DNA of 64,000 nucleotides from Streptomyces sp. NBC_01481 (lineage in GTDB: Bacteria; Actinomycetota; Actinomycetes; Streptomycetales; Streptomycetaceae). Under the pieces are notes generated by a model, which was not told the origin of the DNA, did not search any database, and saw only the letters and a program-made list of their open reading frames with translations. The stretch is taken from the NCBI RefSeq assembly GCF_026339995.1, contig NZ_JAPEPT010000001.1:1438501-1502500 (forward strand), read 5' to 3'. The translations under genes and the position numbers were made by a program. This document shows positions 25,526-33,558 of this stretch, in pieces. Numbering within the stretch: the first letter of the stretch is position 1; each line of letters starts with the position of its first letter.

Positions 25526-26736
25526 TGCGCACGGTCCTCGTCACCGGCCTCGGCGGCGCGGGCCGTACCACCGTCGCCGCCGCCACCGCGCTCTGTGCCG
25601 CCCGGAGCGGCAAGCGCACGCTGTTCCTCTCCGCGGAGCCGGGCGACATCCTCGGAACGCCCGTCACCGGCAGCCTCGTCGAACCGGCCGAGGCCACCGG
25701 CGGGCTGTGGGCCGCCCGTATCGAGGCCGGCGCCGCATTCCGCGCGGAGTTCATGGCCCTTCAGGAGCGAAGCTCCGGCGCGCTCGACCTGCTGGGCGCG
25801 AGGCCGCTGGAGGACGAGGAGCTGACCGAACTCCCCGGCAGCGAGCAGTTCGCGCTGCTGCGCGCGCTGACCGTCGCCTCGCGCGGCGACTGGGACGTGC
25901 TCGTCGTCGACATGCCGCCACTGCGCGAGACCGTCGCCGCGCTCGCCCTGCCCGAGCAGCTGCGCCGCTATCTGCGCCGCCTGCTGCCGGTGGAGCGGCA
26001 GGCCGCCAGGGCGCTGCGCCCGATGCTCGCCCAGCTCGCGGGCGTACCGATGCCCGCGCAGTGGCTGTACGCGACCGCCGATCGCTGGGACACCGAACTG
26101 GCCGGTGTGCAGACGGTGATCGACGCCCGCGGTACGACCCTGCGCGTGGTCGCCGAGCCCTCACCCGCGGCCGCGGACGTCCTGCGCACGGCCCGCTCCG
26201 GGCTCGCGCTGCACGGACTCGATGTCGACACCTTCGTAGCGAACCGGATCCTGCCGAGGCAGTCCCCGGACACCTGGCTCGCCACACTCTGCGCGCAGCA
26301 GGAGAAGCACCTGCGCGAGTGGTACGCGCAGTGGGCCCCCGGAATCCCGCTCCGCGAGGTGCGCCACCTCGGCCGGGACCCGCGCGGCCTCGACGACCTC
26401 GGCGCTCTCCTCGAAGACGGCGGACTCGCCGTCGAGCCGGCCCCGGACCCGGGCGAGCGCAGGGACGACCCCTGGCGGGTCGAGTTCCCGGGCACGGCCG
26501 ACGACGGCGAGGGCCCGCTCTACGTCTGGCACCTTCCGCTGCCCGGCGCGGTGAAAGAGGAGGTCTCGCTGGTACGCCGCGGGGATGAACTCCTGGTCAC
26601 CGTGGGCCCCTTCCGCAGGATCGTTCCGCTGCACTCCGTGCTGCGCCGCTGCACGGTGTCCGGCGCCGGACTCACGGACGGCGCGCTGCGGGTCCGCTTC
26701 ACGCCGGACCCCGAGCTGTGGCCCCGCGCCCGCTGA
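25525..26736 (+). CDS. ArsA/Get3-like P-loop ATPase with degenerate Walker A
   Basis: 403-aa protein of the ArsA/SIMIBI superfamily by overall pattern: an N-terminal P-loop GLGGAGRTTVAAATALCAA, then LFLSAEPGD, a switch-like VLVVDMPPLRE, and a C-terminal beta-rich Hsp20-like domain (about 320-400: VKEEVSLVRRGDELLVTVGPFRRIV). The normal deviant Walker A GKGGVGKT here has Leu for the signature lysine and Arg for the invariant lysine, so ATP hydrolysis may be lost or altered. It is coupled to an SRPBCC gene. Role unknown; envelope or lipid handling is a guess. Confidence 0.8.
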   Translation: MRTVLVTGLGGAGRTTVAAATALCAARSGKRTLFLSAEPGDILGTPVTGSLVEPAEATGGLWAARIEAGAAFRAEFMALQERSSGALDLLGARPLEDEELTELPGSEQFALLRALTVASRGDWDVLVVDMPPLRETVAALALPEQLRRYLRRLLPVERQAARALRPMLAQLAGVPMPAQWLYATADRWDTELAGVQTVIDARGTTLRVVAEPSPAAADVLRTARSGLALHGLDVDTFVANRILPRQSPDTWLATLCAQQEKHLREWYAQWAPGIPLREVRHLGRDPRGLDDLGALLEDGGLAVEPAPDPGERRDDPWRVEFPGTADDGEGPLYVWHLPLPGAVKEEVSLVRRGDELLVTVGPFRRIVPLHSVLRRCTVSGAGLTDGALRVRFTPDPELWPRAR

Positions 26737-26824
26737 AGGTCCTGCCTCCATTCGGGTAACGTCGAGCGTACGAGGGGACACCCCCTAACCCTCCGTTCCG
26801 CCCGTCCTTCCGCAGGAGTACGCC

Positions 26825-27277
26825 ATGAGCGATGCCACCGAGCGTCCCGCCGTCGACGACGACGCCTGGGCCACGGCCTGCGCCGAGGATCTCGAGGCCG
26901 AGAAGGCCCGCCGCCGCACCCAGTACGGCACACCGCCGGGCTCCGCCGCCGAGGAGCTGCGCAAACTCCTCGACGTCGTCGCCGAGAGGGTCTCCACCTT
27001 CCAGACGTCGCTGCCCGGCATCGCCGCGCAGAGCGCCGTGCAGCAGCTGGTCAGCCAGGCGAAGTCCGCGGTCGAGCCCGTCATCGAACGCAACCCGGAG
27101 ATCTTCGACCACCTCGCGGCGGCCGGCAGCGAACTGCTCGCCGCCTATCGATCCGCAGTCGAGGGCCATGAGCGACGCTGGACCCAGGAGCGGACCCCGG
27201 ATCCGGACATCTCCGGGGACGCCACGGACCCCCGCGACGAGGGCCCCGGGGCGAGCGAGCACATCGACCTGGACTGA
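26825..27277 (+). CDS. Conserved Streptomyces protein upstream of glucokinase (DUF5304-like)
   Basis: 150-aa soluble acidic protein with amphipathic helices in the middle (EELRKLLDVVAERVSTFQTSL) and a disordered acidic tail. The ATG follows GCAGGAG. It corresponds by position to the small gene immediately upstream of glkA in S. coelicolor, reported (from memory) to influence glkA expression and glucose uptake. No catalytic motif is visible. The family name DUF5304 is my recollection and should be verified. Confidence 0.65.
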   Translation: MSDATERPAVDDDAWATACAEDLEAEKARRRTQYGTPPGSAAEELRKLLDVVAERVSTFQTSLPGIAAQSAVQQLVSQAKSAVEPVIERNPEIFDHLAAAGSELLAAYRSAVEGHERRWTQERTPDPDISGDATDPRDEGPGASEHIDLD

Positions 27278-27343
27278 GCCGGGCGGTGCCCGCCCTCGGG
27301 TACGGTTGGCCGTAGCGGGGCTCGACCGAAAACTGAGGGACAC

Positions 27344-28285
27344 ATGGGACTCACCATCGGCGTCGACATCGGCGGCACCAAGATCGCGGCCGGCGTGGTC
27401 GACGAAGAGGGCACCATTCTTGAGACGTACACGGTGCCCACCCCGTCGACCCCCGAGGGCATTGTCGACGCGATCTGCTCCGCCGTGGCCGGGGCCGGCG
27501 AGGGGCACGACATCGAGGCCGTGGGCATCGGAGCCGCGGGATACGTCGACGACAAGCGCGCCACCGTCCTGTTCGCGCCGAACATCCAATGGCGCCACGA
27601 GCCGCTGAAGGACAAGGTCGAACAGCGCGTCGGCCTCCCCGTGGTCGTCGAGAACGACGCGAACGCGGCCGCCTGGGGCGAGTACCGCTTCGGCGCCGGC
27701 CAGGGCCACGAGGACGTCATCTGCATCACGCTCGGCACCGGGCTCGGCGGCGGCATCATCATCGGCAACAAGCTGCGCCGCGGACGCTTCGGCGTGGCGG
27801 CGGAGTTCGGCCACATCCGCGTGGTCCCGGACGGTCTGCTGTGCGGCTGCGGAAGCCAGGGCTGCTGGGAGCAGTACGCCTCCGGGCGCGCCCTCGTGCG
27901 GTACGCCAAGCAGCGCGCCAATGCCACCCCCGAGAACGCGGCGGTGCTCCTCGGCCTCGGCGACGGCACGGTCGCGGGCATCGACGGCAAGCACATCAGC
28001 GCGGCCGCCCGCCAGGGCGACCCGGTCGCGATCGACTCCTTCCGCGAGCTGGCCCGCTGGGCAGGCGCCGGTCTGGCCGATCTCGCCTCGCTCTTCGACC
28101 CGTCCGCGTTCATCGTGGGCGGCGGTGTCTCGGACGAGGGCGAGCTGGTCCTCGACCCGATCCGCAACTCCTTCCGCCGCTGGCTGATCGGCGGCCAGTG
28201 GCGTCCGCACGCCCAGGTGCTCGCTGCCCAACTGGGCGGCAAGGCGGGCCTGGTGGGCGCGGCGGACCTGGCGCGCCAAGGCTGA
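27344..28285 (+). CDS. glkA: ROK-family glucokinase
   Basis: 313-aa glucokinase, very close to the S. coelicolor GlkA I remember. It has the phosphate loop DIGGTKIAAG (residues 8-17), the sugar-binding NDANAAAWGEY, catalytic-region ITLGTGLGGGIIIGN, and the ROK zinc motif CGCGSQGCWEQYASG. It phosphorylates glucose with ATP and, in Streptomyces, is the key player in glucose repression (family knowledge). The ATG follows GAGGGA. The small gene at 26825 lies 66 bp upstream. Confidence 0.95.
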   Translation: MGLTIGVDIGGTKIAAGVVDEEGTILETYTVPTPSTPEGIVDAICSAVAGAGEGHDIEAVGIGAAGYVDDKRATVLFAPNIQWRHEPLKDKVEQRVGLPVVVENDANAAAWGEYRFGAGQGHEDVICITLGTGLGGGIIIGNKLRRGRFGVAAEFGHIRVVPDGLLCGCGSQGCWEQYASGRALVRYAKQRANATPENAAVLLGLGDGTVAGIDGKHISAAARQGDPVAIDSFRELARWAGAGLADLASLFDPSAFIVGGGVSDEGELVLDPIRNSFRRWLIGGQWRPHAQVLAAQLGGKAGLVGAADLARQG

Positions 28286-28344
28286 GCCCCCGACACGAGT
28301 GACCGCGCCCGTCGCGCCCCATGGGGGAGCGGCGGGCGCTGTCG

Positions 28345-28350
28345 TATCTT
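28345..28350 (+). promoter_or_regulatory. -10 element for leaderless EEP-protein mRNA
   Basis: TATCTT ends 7 nt before the ATG at 28358, with no ribosome site. It favours the ATG over an in-frame TTG at 28349. Confidence 0.5.
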
Positions 28351-28357
28351 GATCGCC

Positions 28358-29113
28358 ATGGCGACTACGAGCCCGCTGCCCAACTCCCGCACCGAGCCGG
28401 ACGGTTCGGCAGTGATCCGGGTGCTCAGCTACAACATCCGCTCCCTGCGTGACGACGAGGACGCGCTGGCCCGGGTGATCCGCGCCTGCAGGCCCGACCT
28501 GGTCTTCGTCCAGGAGGCCCCGCGCTTCTTCCGCTGGCGCAAACACGCCGCCCGGCTCGCCGCCAAGAGCGAGCTCGTGGTCCTGACGGGCGGGGCGACC
28601 GCCACCGGGCCGCTTCTGCTCTGCTCGCTGCGCGCCACGGTGGAGCGTACGCAGGACGTGCTGCTGCCGCTCACCCCCGGACTGCACCGGCGCGGCTTCG
28701 CCACCGCGGTCGTACGGATCGGGGGCGCCCGGATCGGGCTGCTCAGCTGTCATCTGAGCCTGCGGAGCGACGAGCGCTACGCACAGGCCGGGATGCTGCT
28801 GGACCGGCTCGACGCGATGGACGTGCCGTACGCGATCGCGGCGGGCGATATCAACGAGCGGCCCACAGGCCGCAGCTTCCGCAGGCTCGCGGAGTCGCTT
28901 CAGGACTGCTGGGCGGTCGCGCCCTGGGGCGGTCAGTACACCTCGACGCCGGACAACCCGCACCAGCGGATCGACGCGATCTTCGCCGCACAGGGCGTCG
29001 AGGTGCTGGGATGCGGTGTGCCGCTGGGCCTCCCGGGGATCACCGAGGCCGACCTGCGCGCGGCGACGGACCACCTTCCGGTGCTGGCCGCGCTGCGGGT
29101 CCCGGGCGCCTGA
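28358..29113 (+). CDS. Endonuclease/exonuclease/phosphatase family hydrolase
   Basis: 251-aa EEP-fold enzyme. The metal and catalytic blocks are LSYNIRS (Asn), VFVQEAP (Glu), SCHLSL (His), AAGDINERP (Asp/Asn) and the C-terminal ATDHLPV (Asp-His). Intracellular, as no signal peptide is seen. Substrate could be DNA, phosphoesters or a metabolite. Its stop is 13 bp from the stop of the convergent membrane-protein gene. Confidence 0.87.
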   Translation: MATTSPLPNSRTEPDGSAVIRVLSYNIRSLRDDEDALARVIRACRPDLVFVQEAPRFFRWRKHAARLAAKSELVVLTGGATATGPLLLCSLRATVERTQDVLLPLTPGLHRRGFATAVVRIGGARIGLLSCHLSLRSDERYAQAGMLLDRLDAMDVPYAIAAGDINERPTGRSFRRLAESLQDCWAVAPWGGQYTSTPDNPHQRIDAIFAAQGVEVLGCGVPLGLPGITEADLRAATDHLPVLAALRVPGA

Positions 29114-29126
29114 AAGGCCTGAGCGG

Positions 29127-29729
29127 CTACACCACCGCGCCGCGGCCCGGGTCGTCGTCGTCCTCGTCGTCGCCGTGCGACATCCGGGCCACCAGAGTGG
29201 CGAAGCCGCCCAGGAAACCGCCGACGCACAGCGTGGTCAGCCACCACGTCATGTCCCACTGCAGCAGCACCGCGATCAGCATCAGCACGGGGCCGCCGAC
29301 GACCGCGAGCCAGGCGAACCTGGCCGTGACATCGGCCTCCGGCAGCGGCGGCGGCTCCGGCGGTACGAAGTGGCCCTCGTCGCCGTCGTCGAGGTCCTCG
29401 TCCTGGGGCTCGGCCACCTGGTAGTCGCGCGGGCCGCCGACGCCCGGCGCGAAGGTGATGGAGCTCCCCAGCGCCGGCCGGTCCGCGTCCCCGTCTCCGG
29501 CGTCGTCCTCGTCGGGCTCCGGCTCCGGCTCGGCCGGGCGCTCCTTCGGGGCGCGCTTCGGGGTCTCGTTCAGATCGCCCTCCAGCAGGGCGAGGTCGTC
29601 CACCGACTTGAACGGCTTGGCACCCGGCGGGTCGGCCGGCTCCTCGCCGTACCCCGCGACGATGGCCGCCCAGGCGGCCTCCTCGTCGATCGGCTGCGGC
29701 TCGCGGTCCGCGTCGTGCTGCTCAGCCAC
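29127..29729 (-). CDS. Acidic membrane protein with two C-terminal helices
   Basis: 200-aa protein: a long acidic, Pro-rich, probably disordered cytoplasmic region (about residues 1-135, with PEPEPDEDDAGDGDAD) followed by two adjacent membrane helices (about 137-157 and 160-182) and an acidic tail. The GTG at 29729 has a GGGGAG ribosome site. It overlaps the end of the upstream esterase gene by 8 bp, so the two are co-transcribed. Function unknown. Confidence 0.8.
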   Translation of the reverse strand: MAEQHDADREPQPIDEEAAWAAIVAGYGEEPADPPGAKPFKSVDDLALLEGDLNETPKRAPKERPAEPEPEPDEDDAGDGDADRPALGSSITFAPGVGGPRDYQVAEPQDEDLDDGDEGHFVPPEPPPLPEADVTARFAWLAVVGGPVLMLIAVLLQWDMTWWLTTLCVGGFLGGFATLVARMSHGDDEDDDDPGRGAVV

Positions 29730-30501
29730 CGGTGGTGCTCCCCTTCTTCCCGACACTCGGAGCGAGGCGGCCGATGAACGCGTAACTCTCGTCGAAAATC
29801 CGCTCCGCATCGTGGTCCAACGTCGCCACGTGGTAGCTCTGTTCCAGCAGGATCTCGGTGACGTCGGTCGAGGAGACCCGGCTGAGGATGCGGGCCGAGT
29901 CGACCGGGGGGACCACATGGTCCTGCGGGCTGTGCAGCAGCAGCATCGGCTGTGTGACCTGCGGCAGCTCGCCGTCGACCAGCCGGAAGAAGTTCCGCAG
30001 GGAGTGCGCGGCGTGCAGCGGTACCCGGTCGTATCCGACCTCCACCGAGCCCTCCTTGGCGATGTCGCTCGTCAGTCCCTTGGTCGTGGGCACCAGGTGC
30101 CGCATGACCGGCAGGGCGTGTGCCGACAGGCCGTGGACCTTGTTCGCCGGGTTGACCACGACGATGCCGCTGACCGAGTCGCCGTGCTTCGCGGCCAGAC
30201 GCAGTGTCAGCGCGCCGCCCATGGAGAGCCCGAAGACGAAGACCTGGCTGCACCGCTCCAGCAGCACCCGCAGCTCGCGGTCCACCTCGGCGTACCAGTC
30301 CTGCCAGCCGGTGACCTGCATGTCCTGCCAGCGCGTGCCGTGCCCGGGCAGCAGCGGCAGGGACACGGTCAGTCCGCGCTCCGCCAGATACTCGGCCCAG
30401 GGGCGCAGCGACTGCGGTGAACCGGTGAATCCGTGACAGAGGAGGACGCCGACCTCGCCGCCCTCATGACGGAAGGGCTCAGCTCCAGGAAGGACCGGCA
30501 C
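29722..30501 (-). CDS. Alpha/beta-hydrolase, carboxylesterase/monoacylglycerol lipase-like
   Basis: 259-aa alpha/beta-hydrolase close to Est30-type carboxylesterases. The oxyanion block is LLCHGFTGSPQ (about residue 24), the nucleophile elbow GLSMGG (about 94), then acid SPQDHVVPP and the final His in SYHVATLDHD. It hydrolyses short to medium acyl esters in this family. The GTG at 30501 follows AAAGGAG at good spacing, which decides the start. It is divergent from the PlsC-like acyltransferase gene (204 bp gap), so both neighbours touch lipid metabolism. Confidence 0.88.
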   Translation of the reverse strand: MPVLPGAEPFRHEGGEVGVLLCHGFTGSPQSLRPWAEYLAERGLTVSLPLLPGHGTRWQDMQVTGWQDWYAEVDRELRVLLERCSQVFVFGLSMGGALTLRLAAKHGDSVSGIVVVNPANKVHGLSAHALPVMRHLVPTTKGLTSDIAKEGSVEVGYDRVPLHAAHSLRNFFRLVDGELPQVTQPMLLLHSPQDHVVPPVDSARILSRVSSTDVTEILLEQSYHVATLDHDAERIFDESYAFIGRLAPSVGKKGSTTGG

Positions 30502-30705
30502 CGGGGTCTCCTTTCGGGGTTCGGGGCCCGCGGCATGGCCGCTGATGTGGCAGGCCCCGGTCAGGCACAGCGTCAGTGTCGTGAAGGTGTACTTCACCGT
30601 ACGCGACCGGACTGACACCGACCAGGTCCGAAGGCCCCCCAGCACAGGGATCCCTGGCCCGCCTCGGGTTAAGGTCTGTTCGACAGCACACAGGAGGCAC
30701 CAGAG

Positions 30706-31494
30706 TTGATCTACGGCGCAATGAAGTTCTCCATCGGAGGCTCGCTGAAGCTTGCCTTCAGGCCCTGGGTGGAGGGACTGGAGAACATTCCCGCCGACGG
30801 ACCGGCGATCCTCGCAAGCAATCATCTGTCCTTCTCGGACTCCTTCTTCCTCCCCGCGGTGCTCGACCGCAAGGTCACCTTCATCGCCAAGGCGGAGTAC
30901 TTCACCTCGCCGGGGGTGAAGGGCAGGCTCACCGCCGCCTTCTTCAAGGGCGTCGGCCAGCTCCCGGTGGACCGCTCGGGGGCCCGAGGCGCGGGCGAGG
31001 CGGCGATCAAGGCCGGTATCGAGGTCATCGAGGGCGGCGGGCTGTTCGGCATCTACCCGGAGGGCACCCGCTCCCCGGACGGCCGTCTCTACCGCGGCAA
31101 GCCCGGCGGCCTCGCGCGCGTGGCGCTCGCGACGGGCGCTCCGGTCATCCCGGTCGCGATGATCGACACCGAGAAGATCCAGCCGCCCGGCAAGGTGGTC
31201 CCCAAGCTGATGCGCCCGGGGATCCGGATCGGCAAGCCGCTCGACTTCAGCCGCTACCAGGGCATGGAGCACGACCGCTTCATCCTGCGCTCGGTGACCG
31301 ACGAGGTCATGTACGAGATCATGAAGCTCTCGGGCCAGGAGTACGTCGACATCTACGCGACCGCCGCGAAGCGTCAGATCGCGGAGGCGGAGAAGGCCGA
31401 AAAGGCCGCCGCGAAGGCAGCGGAGAAGGCAGAGAGGGCAGCCGAGGCGGAGAAGCCGGACACGGAAGAGACGACGGGCAGGCCGGCCGCGTAG
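30706..31494 (+). CDS. 1-acylglycerol-3-phosphate O-acyltransferase (PlsC-like)
   Basis: 262-aa acyltransferase that makes phosphatidic acid or a related lipid at the inner membrane face. The motifs NHLSFSD (NHx4D, about residue 40), the GQLPVDRSG region and YPEGTRS (about 122) are all present. The C-terminus (about 220-262) is an Ala/Lys/Glu-rich helical tail. AGGAGG at 30692-30697 sits 8 nt before the TTG at 30706, which is therefore preferred over the ATG at 30721. It is followed by macS 28 bp later. Confidence 0.9.
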   Translation: MIYGAMKFSIGGSLKLAFRPWVEGLENIPADGPAILASNHLSFSDSFFLPAVLDRKVTFIAKAEYFTSPGVKGRLTAAFFKGVGQLPVDRSGARGAGEAAIKAGIEVIEGGGLFGIYPEGTRSPDGRLYRGKPGGLARVALATGAPVIPVAMIDTEKIQPPGKVVPKLMRPGIRIGKPLDFSRYQGMEHDRFILRSVTDEVMYEIMKLSGQEYVDIYATAAKRQIAEAEKAEKAAAKAAEKAERAAEAEKPDTEETTGRPAA

Positions 31495-31522
31495 CCGCGC
31501 AGTCCGTCCTGGGGTGGGGGAA

Positions 31523-32734
31523 ATGGCCAAGCGCGAGCGTGTCGTGCGGATGTCGGTCGAGCTGCCGCTGTGGCGTGCGCTCGCCGGATACCGCGTACTG
31601 ACCATGATCTACGCGGTTCTGCTGTTCGCCTTCATCCCGGACAAGTTCGAGCGCCCCTGGGTGGCGATCGCCTTCCTCGCGGTGATGAGCGTATGGACGC
31701 TGGTCACGCTGCCCAAGGTGGCCAACGCGACCCGCTGCACCAAGCGGTTCCTGATCGCCGATCTCACCATCGCGCTCACCGGCATACTGCTCACCCCGCT
31801 CGCCGACTTCCAGGCGCAGCACGTCGACGGGCCCACCCTGCCGACGATTTGGACCGCGGGTTCCGTCCTCGCCTTCGCCCTCAAGGGCGGCTGGCGCTGG
31901 GCGGGCTTTGCCTCGTCCTTCGTCGCCGTGGCCAACATCATCGAGCGCGGCGAGCCCAGCCGGGACACGTTCCACAACGTCCTGCTGGTCTGGGTCGCCT
32001 CCATCGCCATCGGCTACGTCGTCGAGGTCGCCCGCGCCTCCGAGCGCACCCTCGCCCGCGCCCTGGAGATCGAGGCGGCGACCCGCGAGCGGGAGCGCCT
32101 GGCCCGCGACATCCACGACAGCGTGCTCCAGGTGCTGGCGATGGTGCAGCGACGCGGTACGGCTCTGGGCGGCGAGGCCGCGGAGCTCGGACGGATGGCG
32201 GGGGAGCAGGAGGTTGCGCTGCGCACCCTGGTCTCCAGCGGTCTGGTTCCCACGATGCGCGCGTCACAGGACGCCTCGCAGGGCGCGGTGGTCCGCACGG
32301 TCGATGTGGACGACGAACCGTCCGGCGGGCCCGAACTCCAGGATCTGCGGTCGCTGCTGGCCCACCACGCCGGGTCGAAGGTGACGCTCTCCGAGCCGGG
32401 CGCTCCGGTCCTGCTTCCGGCCGCCGCGGCCGCGGAGCTGGCCGCCGCTGTCAGTGCCGCCCTGGACAATGTCACCAGACATGCGGGTCAGGACGCCCAG
32501 GCCTGGATCCTGGTCGAGGACTGGCCGGACGAGGTGATCGTGACGGTACGGGACGACGGCCCGGGCATCCCGGAGGGCAGGCTGGCGCAGGCGGAGGGCG
32601 AGGGCAGGCTCGGAGTCGCCCTGTCGATCCGCGGGCGGCTGCGGGAGTTGGGCGGTTCGGCGGAGCTGATCTCCGTCCCGGGCCAGGGCACAGAAGTCGA
32701 GTTGAAGGTTCCACGGGGGAAGGCAGAGAAATGA
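31523..32734 (+). CDS. macS: MacS-family sensor histidine kinase
   Basis: 403-aa NarL-group histidine kinase. It has an N-terminal membrane sensor of about five helices (residues 15-165), the dimerisation/H-box RERERLARDIHDSVLQVL (His near 200), and an ATPase domain with ALDNVTRHA (N box) and VRDDGPGIPEGRL (G box). The layout and the partner gene match MacRS of S. coelicolor, linked there to morphology and antibiotic control (from memory). The ATG at 31523 is chosen; an in-frame GTG at 31514 is possible. Its stop overlaps macR by 4 bp. Confidence 0.88.
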   Translation: MAKRERVVRMSVELPLWRALAGYRVLTMIYAVLLFAFIPDKFERPWVAIAFLAVMSVWTLVTLPKVANATRCTKRFLIADLTIALTGILLTPLADFQAQHVDGPTLPTIWTAGSVLAFALKGGWRWAGFASSFVAVANIIERGEPSRDTFHNVLLVWVASIAIGYVVEVARASERTLARALEIEAATRERERLARDIHDSVLQVLAMVQRRGTALGGEAAELGRMAGEQEVALRTLVSSGLVPTMRASQDASQGAVVRTVDVDDEPSGGPELQDLRSLLAHHAGSKVTLSEPGAPVLLPAAAAAELAAAVSAALDNVTRHAGQDAQAWILVEDWPDEVIVTVRDDGPGIPEGRLAQAEGEGRLGVALSIRGRLRELGGSAELISVPGQGTEVELKVPRGKAEK

Positions 32735-33405
32735 CGGAGCAGCAGACGATCAGGGTGATGGTCGTCGACGACCACCCGATGTGGCGGGACGCCGTCGCCC
32801 GGGATCTGGGTGCGGCCGGGTTCGACGTGGTCGCGACCGCCGGTGACGGCCCGCAGGCCGTGCGCCGCGCCCGCGCCGTCACACCCGACGTACTCGTCCT
32901 CGACCTCAACCTCCCCGGGATGCCCGGCGTCCAGGTGTGCAAGGAGCTCGTCGGCTCCCACCCAGGCCTGCGGGTCCTGGTGCTCTCTGCGAGTGGTGAG
33001 CACGCGGACGTGCTGGAGGCGGTGAAGTCCGGGGCCACGGGCTATCTGCTCAAGTCGGCGAGTACGGAGGAGCTGACGGACGCCGTGCGGCGCACCGCCG
33101 TCGGCGATCCGGTCTTCACGCCGGGCCTCGCAGGCCTGGTGCTCGGTGAGTACCGCCGACTGGCCTCCGAGCCCGCGCCGTCGTCCGGCGGGGACGAGCC
33201 GAAGGCCCCGCAGCTGACCGAGCGCGAGACCGAGGTGCTGCGGCTCGTCGCCAAGGGGCTCTCGTACAAGCAGATCGCCGAGCGTCTGGTCATCTCCCAC
33301 CGCACCGTCCAGAACCACGTCCAGAACACCCTCGGCAAGCTCCAGTTGCACAACCGCGTGGAGCTCGTGCGGTACGCGATCGAGCGCGGCCTGGACGACG
33401 CGTGA
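32731..33405 (+). CDS. macR: MacR-like NarL/LuxR response regulator
   Basis: 224-aa response regulator. The receiver domain (about 1-122) has the acidic pair VVDDHP, phosphoacceptor Asp in LVLDLNLPG (about 58) and the conserved Lys in GYLLKSAS (about 107). The LuxR-type helix-turn-helix (about 155-215) contains LTERETEVLRLVAKGLSYKQIAERL. It is coupled to macS by an ATGA overlap and forms the output of that two-component pair. Confidence 0.92.
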   Translation: MTEQQTIRVMVVDDHPMWRDAVARDLGAAGFDVVATAGDGPQAVRRARAVTPDVLVLDLNLPGMPGVQVCKELVGSHPGLRVLVLSASGEHADVLEAVKSGATGYLLKSASTEELTDAVRRTAVGDPVFTPGLAGLVLGEYRRLASEPAPSSGGDEPKAPQLTERETEVLRLVAKGLSYKQIAERLVISHRTVQNHVQNTLGKLQLHNRVELVRYAIERGLDDA

Positions 33406-33558
33406 CCTTCCCGCCCTTCGGTCGCTACTCGTACGGGTGAAAGACGGGCGTCAACCGCCGCATGACGAAGAGGAATTGACCCTTCGCCCCATCCCTTAGT
33501 GACCTGGATCACCATTAGCGTGGCGGTCCTACGGCTCACCAGGCGAAGGGAAGTTTCC

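Noticed and set aside
26699..29074. About 790-codon minus-strand frame antisense to glkA and the EEP gene
   Set aside because: Same reason: it overlaps three well-supported plus-strand genes and has no family features or RBS.
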